Assembly: GCA_937942115.1 (NCBI GenBank)
Contig: CALDFY010000365.1
Span: forward strand, 1 to 5,601
Direction: 5' to 3'
Origin: an uncultured Anaerolineae bacterium
GTDB taxonomy: Bacteria > Chloroflexota > Anaerolineae > B4-G1 > DUEL01
DNA length: 5,601 nucleotides
In this document: in pieces, positions 1 through 4,790 of the stretch
Position numbering within the stretch: position 1 is the first letter of the stretch
Layout: every line of letters starts with the position of its first letter
Notes under the pieces: generated by a model
Databases searched by the model: none
What the model saw: the letters and a program-made list of their open reading frames with translations, nothing else
Told to the model about the DNA's origin: nothing
Position numbers and translations under genes: made by a program

Positions 1-49
1 GGGATGGTTCATTTTCCAACAGAGATCGGTTGACACTTTCTCGCACCTG
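1..49 (+). repeat. Left terminal inverted repeat of the outer element
   Basis: Three blocks match the right end in inverted orientation. GGGATGGTTCA (1-11) and GATCGGTTGACACTTT (24-39) are exact, and CTCGCACCTG (40-49) matches CTCACACTTG at 8 of 10 positions. A 12-nt spacer separates the first two blocks here, against 2 nt at the right end. The right end has 5 extra nt between the second and third blocks. The transposase stop codon (57-59, minus strand) lies just inside this repeat. Confidence 0.88.
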
Positions 50-56
50 AAAAAAC

Positions 57-1488
57 TCATGCCCCAGCCGACACCGGCTCATGGCCGATCAGTCGCTCTG
101 TCGTTGCGGCCGTTGGCGCCGGCCGGTCACCAGGCACAGGCAAGTCGCTCTTGGGCCAGAGCAACTGCTCCAATGCCTCTGCCAGTGGCAGTGCTTCGCC
201 AATCCCGGCTAATTGTATCGGGCTCTGGCCGGCGCGCTTGCCCCGTTGAAAGGGATGGTGGTTCCAAAACCATTGCAGCAAGGGCAACAACCAGCCGGGC
301 ATCCCGCGATGAATCTGCAAGTAGGGTCGGAGCCAACTATGCAACGACTCGGCCAGGCTGGAAGAGCGATGAAACAGGGCCATTGTTTCCCAGAAAGCCT
401 GCGCCGCTGGCCGGAGCGCTGGCGGGAAGTCCTTCTCTATGTCCAGGGCCAACGCCTGACGGTGCAAGTAGGCCCAGCCGATGAAGGAGGCGGTCTCGGC
501 GTCCAGGGCCGCTTGCCAAGAGCTCAGGCTCTGCTCCAACCAGGCCAGGGGCGCTACCAGTTCTTCCAGGTGTTCCAGCAACTTCTGGGCGAAGGACGAG
601 ACTTCCTGGACGCCAAGTTCTTGGAGCAGGGTCGCCGCCGCCTCTACGGTGGCCCGGGCTTGCGCCGCAGGGGTCCAGTGGCCTCTGGCGTCTATGGGCT
701 CCAGCGCTTGCCGGACTTCTCCGACCAGCCAGGTGAACCGGTCGTAGATGGCAATGGCTTGCTGCTCTTTGCTCTCGGCCTCTTCCCGCGACCATTCCAC
801 CTTCAGCGGTCGCCCCCGCCGACGTTTAGAGGCCTGGGCCTCTCGTTCGGCGCGCCGGACCCGCTCGGCTTCCTGGATGGTGCGGTAGGCGGCCCGTTCC
901 AGCCGCTGGCCCACGCGCCCGGCTTCCCGCAAGAGGTGGAAAAGGTCTGGACGCAGGGGAACCATAAGGCCGGCTTCCCTCACGCCCCCCCCGAATGCCG
1001 GTAGCCCCGTCGCTGGCCAGGTCCTGGAATCGGATGCCCCGGGCCTGCAAATCCAGCAAGGCTACCCCCAGGTTGTGCTATCGCGGGCCTCCTCCGGCGC
1101 CAGGTGCAGCACCAGGAACGACCGGCCATCCACCACGGTCAGGCAGGGTTGCCGTCCCTGGAAGATTTCGTCGGCTTCAGCCAGGACCGGCAACGGAACC
1201 CGGAGGCGGGTGTTGTCATCGGCTGCCGCGTTACCCACCTCTTGGAGGGTCTGACGGATGTGACCCACGGAATATTGGACGCCAAAGAGCAAGTGTAACC
1301 CTTGCTGGATGTCCTGGACCGTCCCTTTCAGCAGCGCCAATACCGTTATCGCTCGCTGCAAGAAATGCCGGTCGACCACGATGGCCTGCGCTTGCGGTTG
1401 CGGGCCGGGCGGCCGGGGCGCCAAGGCGTTCGTGAGCGCCTGGAGCACCCGGTTGCGCATCTCGTAAAGAAACTGGCGAGAGATGTCG
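57..1488 (-). pseudogene. Outer-element transposase, main body (codons after the inner insertion), two frameshifts
   Basis: This is the continuation of the gene that starts at 3214. It resumes with the residues SRQFLYEMRNRV of a helix-turn-helix. The reading frame runs from 1488 to the stop at 1062, then needs one extra base in a G5 run (1065-1069) to continue through a segment containing ASDGATG. It then needs one base fewer in a G8 run (985-992) to enter the last frame, which starts VREAGLM at 983 and ends at 57 (308 codons). With both corrections the protein is continuous and, with the 47-residue N-terminus, about 516 residues long. Likely catalytic acidic residues are the Asp of TVVDG (1128-1130), the Asp of ASDGA (1009-1011) and the Glu of SSLAESLHSWLRPYL (348-350), followed by a FWNHHPFQRGKRAGQSP segment typical of DDE transposase C-termini. 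Each of the three frames holds one of these residues, so neither broken product could be active. A long charged helical region follows LRPDLFHLLREA. The upstream in-frame codons as far as 1577 belong to the inner element, not to this gene. The DDE assignment is inferred from motif style and context; the IS family is not resolved. Confidence 0.82.
1464..1488 (+). repeat. Left copy of the 25-bp duplication flanking the inner element
   Basis: These 25 bases match 3071-3095 at 21 positions, with a continuous 15-base identical core GAAACTGGCGAGAGA. They abut the outer face of the inner element on each side, as a target-site duplication would. On the minus strand both copies encode the same helix-turn-helix piece (SRQFL). 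The differences are conservative (Asn/Asp, Val/Ile) or synonymous (CTG/CTT). The copies may be a diverged long target duplication or two diverged parent genes. Confidence 0.7.
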
Positions 1489-1510
1489 TGGTCAACAGCC
1501 AATTGGAATT
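1489..1510 (+). repeat. Left terminal inverted repeat of the inner element
   Basis: TGGTCAACAG...TTGGA matches the reverse complement of 3049-3070 (TGGTCAAGAG...TTGGA) at 15 of 22 positions. The first seven bases are identical. The imperfect inner part is usual for IS ends. Confidence 0.7.
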
Positions 1511-1537
1511 TGACATCTGAAATCCCAATGGTATAAT
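1510..1537 (+). promoter_or_regulatory. Perfect sigma-70 consensus promoter of the inner transposase
   Basis: TTGACA (1510-1515) and TATAAT (1532-1537) are both exact consensus hexamers separated by 16 bp. The expected transcription start, about 7 bases beyond the -10 box, falls at 1543-1545, on the ATG at 1544. No Shine-Dalgarno sequence fits in between, so the transcript should be leaderless or nearly so. The stretch is AT-rich against a GC-rich background. Strength in this host depends on its own housekeeping sigma factor. Confidence 0.8.
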
Positions 1538-1543
1538 TCAAAT

Positions 1544-3067
1544 ATGAGCACCAAACGAACCTACTTTCGTCGTACAACCCCTCAGCAGCGCCGGCTTCTC
1601 TTTGAGGTATGGGAAGCCACGAAGGACGTGGAAGAAGCGTGCCGCCAGGCCCACGTGGGGAAGAGCACGTTCTACTACTGGAAACCCCGCTTTGAGGCCG
1701 GCGGGTATGCGGCCCTGGAGAGCTTCCAGAGTTTCGCCCCCAAAGAACCCCGGCAGACGCCGCCTGAAGTCGTGCAACAGGTGATCGCGCTGCGGCGTCA
1801 GAATCCCCAACTGGGCAAGCGAAGTATCGCCGACCGGCTGACCCAGGCCAACGGCGGTGTACCGGTGGTGAGTCCCAACACCGTGCGCCGCATCCTCCAG
1901 GATACGGGGCTCTGGGAGACCGAAACGGAAACGGCCGAAGCGCCGCCGCCTCCGTCCCCGCCGGTGGTGCGGTATGCCGAGCGGCCCGGGCAGACGGTCA
2001 ATGCGGACCTGGCTTTTCTGCCGGCGACGCACGAAGCGCAGGCCGGGCTTCCGGCGGTCAGCGGCTCCTCCGGACGGCTGGTCATTGAGCGCCCCCGGGA
2101 GGAGGGGAGGGAGGCCTCGTAGCCGGGGCGCATCTTTGAGAACCCTGACCTGGGGTACGCCGAGGCCATGCAGGGCTTCGTAGCGGCTTCCCAGGAAGGT
2201 CATGGCGAGCGAAGCGCAGCCACCGGTGCGCAGCCGTCCCAACCGGTAACAGAAGGGGCAGACCGGGCCGACCCGGAAGCGGAACGGCGAGCGCTGAGAC
2301 GCCAGGAGGCGCAACTGCGGGAAGAACGGCGACCGATTCGGGAGCGCCGCCGACAGGAAGATGCGGCCTGGCAGGCGCTACGGGCCGAGCGGAACGCCCA
2401 GAAGCCAGCCGACCCTGCCCCTTCAGAGGCCGGGACGAGCCGGTCATCGGGGACGCCTCCGGATCGGGATGAGGAGTGGCGAGCCCTGTGCCGGCAGCGC
2501 CGGGAGACCCTGGCGAAACGGCGGGAAGAGGATGCGCTTTGGCGTCAACAGCGGCAGGCCTTGCGCCAGGCGTTGGCGGCGCTGCCAGTGGTGACGGCCT
2601 GGGTCGCCGTCCTGGTCATCATAGACAACTGCACCCGGCAGTGCCTGGGCTTACCGCTGTTTGTGGTCGGGCCAAACGTCACTGCCGAGATGGTGGTGGA
2701 GGCGTTGCGGTTGCTCCTGCCTGCCGAGTTGCAATTTCTCATCTCCGACCGGGGGGTGCATTTTACCGCCCAGGTGTTTGAGCAACTGATGCAGGAACTC
2801 CACATCCTGCACGTTTTCATTGCTCGGCACCGGCCGCAGTCCAATGGGATTGCCGAGCGGTTTATACGCACCCTCAAGGAGTGGCTGGCCGATAAATCCT
2901 GGCAATCGCCGGAGGAGCTGGTGGCCCTGTTGAAAGAATTCCTGGAGTGGTACAACCAGCGGCCGCATCAGGGATTGCCCCGGCCGGGGGTTTCGCCCAA
3001 CGAATATGCCTATCAGCTCCGCCAGGCGTTGCTCACGGGTAGCCCGCCCACTCCAACACCCTCTTGA
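1544..3067 (+). pseudogene. Inner-element DD35E transposase interrupted by one in-frame amber codon
   Basis: This is a single reading frame of 507 sense and stop-interrupted codons. It begins MSTKRTYFRR at the ATG placed on the predicted transcription start and ends at a TGA (3065-3067) inside the right terminal repeat. Codon 193 (2120-2122) is TAG. Upstream and downstream are in the same frame, with no indel. Residues about 15-60 form a helix-turn-helix (VEEACRQAHVGKSTFYYW), and about 75-125 a second DNA-binding helical domain (LGKRSIADRL...SPNTVRRIL). The catalytic core follows: first Asp at 155 (VNADLAFL), second Asp at 402 (LISDRG) and Glu at 438 (QSNGIAERF). Exactly 35 residues separate the last two, the DD35E signature of retroviral-type integrases and IS3/IS481 transposases. 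The C-terminus has EWYNQRPHQGL...SPNEY, typical of rve proteins. The gap of 247 residues between the first two Asps is far larger than the usual roughly 50-65, because of a charged, coiled-coil-rich insertion. As read, the N-terminal product holds the DNA-binding part plus Asp155, and the C-terminal part (first ATG 2168) holds the other two catalytic residues. It is inactive unless the stop is suppressed or is a sequence error. Confidence 0.88.
2120..2122 (+). other. In-frame amber codon splitting the inner transposase
   Basis: TAG at codon 193 lies between REEGREAS and PGRIFENPDLGYAEAM. The reading frame is open for about 190 codons before and 315 after it, and the following residues still read as sensible protein, so a single substitution is the simplest cause. 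The ancestral codon could have been CAG (Gln) or TGG (Trp). It sits inside the unusual insertion, not in the catalytic core. Confidence 0.8.
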
Positions 3068-3070
3068 CCA
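3049..3070 (-). repeat. Right terminal inverted repeat of the inner element
   Basis: Read on the minus strand it begins TGGTCAAGAG and pairs with the left end at 1489-1510 (15 of 22 identical, first seven exact). The transposase stop codon TGA (3065-3067) is part of this repeat. Confidence 0.7.
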
Positions 3071-3095
3071 TTACAGAAACTGGCGAGAGACGTTG
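3071..3095 (+). repeat. Right copy of the 25-bp duplication flanking the inner element
   Basis: This copy matches 1464-1488 at 21 of 25 positions. It encodes the last residues (NVSRQFL) of the outer transposase N-terminal fragment. The reading frame stops at TAA (3073-3071), whose first two bases are those expected for the Tyr codon (TAC) seen at the left copy. Confidence 0.7.
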
Positions 3096-3177
3096 TAGAC
3101 GCGGGCCAGCTCGGTTGCTCGTCCCCAGGGGCGTTCAGGAATCGGGGTCAGTAACTCCATCGCCAATGCGATGCGAG

Positions 3178-3207
3178 TTGACAAATCGATCTCCGGTCGG
3201 TTATACT
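3178..3207 (+). promoter_or_regulatory. Outward-facing promoter at the right end of the outer element
   Basis: TTGACA (3178-3183, exact consensus) and TATACT (3202-3207, 5 of 6) are separated by 18 bp. The predicted start is about 3214-3216, opposite the start codon of the outer transposase. Transcription would run out of the element toward the histidine kinase at 3417. It is antisense to the transposase leader and could also drive the kinase operon. The promoter lies within transposase codons 3-13 on the other strand. Confidence 0.6.
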
Positions 3208-3215
3208 GTGGCATT

Positions 3216-3275
3216 GGGCCCTCCTTTTCAGGCTATGTTTTGATGATGACCGTATTTTCCCCGAAAAGGAGGCCC
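3216..3275 (-). promoter_or_regulatory. Hairpin that can sequester the outer transposase ribosome site
   Basis: On the minus-strand transcript the arm at 3275-3263 (GGGCCTCCTTTTC) is complementary to 3229-3216 (GAAAAGGAGGGCCC), which contains the Shine-Dalgarno sequence. A transcript entering from outside the element would carry both arms and hide the site. A transcript starting between the arms would not. This kind of fold-back inhibition of translation from external transcripts is known for several insertion sequences. The complementarity is visible; the function is inferred. Confidence 0.5.
3220..3227 (-). promoter_or_regulatory. Ribosome binding site of the outer transposase
   Basis: AAAGGAGG on the minus strand, five bases before ATG 3214-3212. 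It is a near-perfect Shine-Dalgarno sequence and fixes the start of the outer transposase gene. Confidence 0.75.
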
Positions 3276-3282
3276 CTGGCAA
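3254..3282 (-). promoter_or_regulatory. Weak candidate promoter of the outer transposase
   Basis: TTGCCA (3282-3277) and GAAAAT (3259-3254) on the minus strand are spaced 17 bp. The -35 matches 5 of 6 consensus bases and the -10 only 4 of 6. The predicted start near 3247 would fall between the two hairpin arms, leaving the ribosome site free. The TTGACA inside the right terminal repeat (3304-3299) has no -10 partner at a proper distance. Confidence 0.3.
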
Positions 3283-3323
3283 GTGTGAGTTGTTAAAGTG
3301 TCAACCGATCAGTGAACCATCCC
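3280..3323 (-). repeat. Right terminal inverted repeat of the outer element
   Basis: In reverse complement it reads GGGATGGTTCA (3323-3313), CT, GATCGGTTGACACTTT (3310-3295), five extra bases, then CTCACACTTG (3289-3280). It matches the left end block by block, with spacer lengths differing by 10 and 5 nt. Beyond 3323 one more C precedes host sequence. Confidence 0.88.
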
Positions 3324-3356
3324 CAAATGTCTTCAGAAAATCAAGTTGCACATGAC

Positions 3357-3366
3357 GTTCATGAAC
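3357..3366. repeat. Short perfect palindrome upstream of the kinase
   Basis: GTTCATGAAC is a 10-bp perfect palindrome 51 bp before the kinase start. It could be half of an operator, but a palindrome this short also arises by chance. Confidence 0.2.
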
Positions 3367-3370
3367 CAGC

Positions 3371-3407
3371 GAATCAGAGAATCAGCGGGCCGCTGATTCT
3401 CTGATTC
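3371..3407. repeat. Perfect 18-bp inverted repeat built of octamers
   Basis: GAATCAGAGAATCAGCGG (3371-3388), one central G, then its exact reverse complement (3390-3407). The right arm and its continuation form an 8-bp tandem pattern: GATTCTCT (3395), GATTCTCC (3403), AATTCCGT (3411), GATTCCGA (3419). The pattern runs into the first codons of the kinase. There is no T tract after the stem, so it is not a normal intrinsic terminator in the plus direction. It may act as a repetitive palindrome, a protein-binding site or an mRNA structure at the kinase start. Confidence 0.8.
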
Positions 3408-3416
3408 TCCAATTCC

Positions 3417-4790
3417 GTGATTCCGATGACCATCGCCCTGTTCCCGATGCTGGAATTCCTTCACGGCCTGGCCTTCTTCGTGCTGGGCCTCTTTATCCTT
3501 TTCGCCCTCCCCCGCATCGGGCGCGCCAGTGTCATCTGGCCGATGCCGCTGCTGGCCCTCTTCGCCTTCGGCGAGGCCCTGATCGCCTGGGACCCCGTGC
3601 TGGCCCCCGCGTTCGGCCTGCCCTCCGCCCCGGCGGGCCGTCCCTCTCTTTTCCCCAGCGGGCTGCGGGCCGTCCCGGCCGTCATCGCCTACTGGGCCCT
3701 GCTGGCCGTCGGCCTCTCCGCCCTCCGCGCCGCCGACCGGCCCCCTACCCTCGCCTGGCCGCTGGCCATCCTGGCCCTCTCCCTGGTCGGCCTGGCCGCG
3801 GCTGTAGCCCGGGTCGGCGCCGAACGGGCCGCCCCCTGGGCGGACGTCGCTGCCCGCTTCGGCCTCGCCCTCCCCGGCGGTCTGCTGGCCCTTCGCTCCT
3901 ACCGGCGGCCCATCCCACCCGGCGCGCCGCCCGTCTTCCGCACCGCCGAACGGTCCCTGCGCCGCGTGAGCATCGCCCTCGTCGCCTTCGGCCTCCTGGC
4001 CGGCGCCCTCCATCCCACCTTCTCCCTCCTGGGCCACCGGACGCCCGCCGTTCTCTCCCCTGTCCTCTCCGCCCTGCTGACCCTCTCCGGGAGCGTCATC
4101 CTCTCCGGACTTATCCAGACCCTCAACACCGTCCAGACCCGGGTGGAGGAGTGGCTGGAGGAGGTCCGGCAGGCCCAGGCCCTGGCCGCCGACCGGGAAC
4201 GGATCAGCCGGGAACTCCACGACGGCATCATCCAGTCCATCTACGCCGCCGGGCTGATGCTGGAGGGCGTCCAGGCAACCATCCCTGAAGACCCGGCCGC
4301 CGCTCAGGCCCAACTGAATCGGGTCCTTCAGAGCCTCAACCGGACCATCCAGGACATCCGGCGCTACATCTTCAACCTTCAGGGCGGCTTTCCCCCATCC
4401 GACCTGGTCGGCGAACTGGAAGCCCTGCTGCAGGACTTTCGCATCAACACCCTGCTGGAGACCCGGTTCACCGTCTCCGGCGAGGAGCGGGCGGTGAGCG
4501 CCGAACAGCGACAGCACATCCTCCAGATTGTGCGCGAAGCGCTGGCGAACGTCGCCCGCCATGCCCACGCCCGCCGGGTGGACGTCCGCCTCACGTACAA
4601 CATCCGCACCCTTCAACTCCGCATCGCCGATGACGGCGTGGGTTTCGGGATGACGCCGACCGTCACCGGGCAGGGCCTGCGGAACATCCGCGAACGGGCC
4701 CGCCTGCTGGACGGCACCTTGGATATAGACAGTGCCCCCGGCCAGGGAGTCACCATCACCCTGACCGTCCCGCTGAAAGGAGGAGCGTGA
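3417..4790 (+). CDS. Membrane sensor histidine kinase (HisKA_3/HATPase, NarL-DesK type)
   Basis: This is a 457-residue integral-membrane kinase that would autophosphorylate on His and pass phosphate to the regulator encoded next. Residues about 12-31, 43-62, 86-105, 112-132, 144-160, 184-204 and 211-235 are hydrophobic, giving about seven predicted membrane segments. There is no large extracytoplasmic or PAS/GAF sensor domain, so the signal is probably sensed in or at the membrane. A helical linker (about 236-262) leads to the dimerization/phosphoacceptor motif DRERISRELHDGIIQ, with His268. Its form is that of the HisKA_3 group. The ATPase domain has the N box REALANVARHA (Asn378), the G1 box DDGVGFG (405-411) and the G2 box GQGLRNIRERA (from 418), and ends in VTITLTVPL. 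All catalytic motifs are intact. GTG 3417 is the earliest start after an in-frame stop at 3402. ATG 3426, three codons later, is equally possible, and neither has a clear ribosome site. The stop overlaps the next gene by 4 nt. The ligand is unknown. Confidence 0.95.
   Translation: MIPMTIALFPMLEFLHGLAFFVLGLFILFALPRIGRASVIWPMPLLALFAFGEALIAWDPVLAPAFGLPSAPAGRPSLFPSGLRAVPAVIAYWALLAVGLSALRAADRPPTLAWPLAILALSLVGLAAAVARVGAERAAPWADVAARFGLALPGGLLALRSYRRPIPPGAPPVFRTAERSLRRVSIALVAFGLLAGALHPTFSLLGHRTPAVLSPVLSALLTLSGSVILSGLIQTLNTVQTRVEEWLEEVRQAQALAADRERISRELHDGIIQSIYAAGLMLEGVQATIPEDPAAAQAQLNRVLQSLNRTIQDIRRYIFNLQGGFPPSDLVGELEALLQDFRINTLLETRFTVSGEERAVSAEQRQHILQIVREALANVARHAHARRVDVRLTYNIRTLQLRIADDGVGFGMTPTVTGQGLRNIRERARLLDGTLDIDSAPGQGVTITLTVPLKGGA
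4776..4783 (+). promoter_or_regulatory. Ribosome binding site of the response regulator
   Basis: AAAGGAGG lies three bases before GTG 4787, inside the last codons of the kinase gene. The spacing is short, but the match is strong and supports the GTG start and coupled translation. Confidence 0.65.

Larger units (their letters stand above)
1489..3070 (+). mobile_element. Inner insertion sequence with DD35E (rve-type) transposase
   Basis: A 1582-bp element sits inside the outer transposase gene. It starts TGGTCAACAG and ends CTCTTGACCA, so it has TG...CA termini. The terminal 22 bases match in inverted orientation at 15 positions. It carries one transposase reading frame filling almost the whole element, a consensus promoter 20 bp inside the left end, and a stop codon lying within the right terminal repeat. 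The boundary is supported independently because the outer transposase reading frame is disrupted exactly here, with matching host sequence on both sides. The N-terminal helix-turn-helix plus rve catalytic core resembles the IS481/IS3 supergroup. The apparent duplication of about 25 bp is longer than usual for IS481 and recalls IS1202-type elements, which are known for long duplications. Family assignment remains open. Confidence 0.82.
3071..3214 (-). pseudogene. Outer-element transposase, N-terminal fragment (47 codons)
   Basis: The fragment starts at ATG 3214-3212, preceded by a strong ribosome site (AAAGGAGG, 5-nt spacing). It reads MPQYNRPEIDLSTRIALAME and ends in ARVYNVSRQFL before a TAA created at the inner-element junction. 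The terminal residues SRQFL recur at the head of the coding sequence at 1488 and continue there as SRQFLYEMRNRV. The two pieces are therefore the halves of one gene, cut inside a helix-turn-helix. This gives the true N-terminus of the outer transposase. The fragment alone would be a truncated DNA-binding peptide. It is too short to be noticed by length alone; the support is the ribosome site, the junction logic and its position just inside the right terminal repeat. Confidence 0.85.
3214..3276 (+). ncRNA. Possible antisense RNA against the outer transposase start (RNA-OUT-like)
   Basis: An RNA starting at 3214-3216 from the promoter at 3178-3207 would begin with GGGCCCTCCTTTTC (3216-3229) and, after a 33-nt loop, meet GAAAAGGAGGCCC (3263-3275). 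The two form a 13-bp stem with one bulged C. The RNA would be complementary to the transposase ribosome site, start-codon edge and leader. In IS10 a short stem-loop antisense RNA from an outward promoter covers the transposase start in the same way. That role here is inference. No clear 3' terminator follows the stem, so the RNA's end is unknown. Confidence 0.4.
1..3323 (-). mobile_element. Outer insertion sequence, interrupted by a second element
   Basis: The element is delimited by imperfect terminal inverted repeats: GGGATGGTTCA followed by GATCGGTTGACACTTT at the left, and the same two blocks in reverse complement at 3313-3323 and 3295-3310. Between them lies one DDE-type transposase gene on the minus strand, split by an inner element at 1489-3070. 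Removing the inner element and one copy of its flanking duplication gives an ancestral element of about 1.7 kb with one transposase of about 516 residues, a normal IS layout. The window begins at the outermost base of the left repeat (or one base inside it, since the right end shows four Cs), so the left target duplication cannot be checked. I cannot assign an IS family with confidence. The element is probably immobile by itself because its transposase is broken, although it could still be moved in trans. Confidence 0.85.

Noticed and set aside
213..1004. Plus-strand open frame across the outer transposase
   Set aside because: Its composition (Gly, Gln, Pro, Arg rich) is that of an antisense shadow. 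The minus strand carries the transposase motifs.
1489..1577. Upstream extension of the minus-strand frame to a TTG at 1577, as the start of the outer transposase
   Set aside because: This stretch is the left end and promoter of the inner element. The true start, with ribosome site, is at 3214.
1538..2314. Minus-strand open frame across the inner transposase
   Set aside because: It lies opposite the helix-turn-helix and first catalytic residue of the plus-strand gene and has no features of its own.
1544..3067. Inner transposase as two independent genes (1544-2122 and 2168-3067)
   Set aside because: They share one frame separated only by a single TAG, and the catalytic triad is spread over both. 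No ribosome site precedes ATG 2168.
3299..3304. TTGACA in the right terminal repeat as the -35 box of the outer transposase
   Set aside because: No -10-like hexamer lies 16-18 bp downstream on the minus strand. The motif is part of the terminal repeat, and the left end has it too.
3333..4616. Long open frame (427 codons) antisense to the kinase
   Set aside because: It has low complexity (Gly, Glu, Gln, Arg, Asp rich), no domain motifs, and exactly mirrors the GC-rich kinase gene, whose motifs are all intact. It is a codon-bias shadow.
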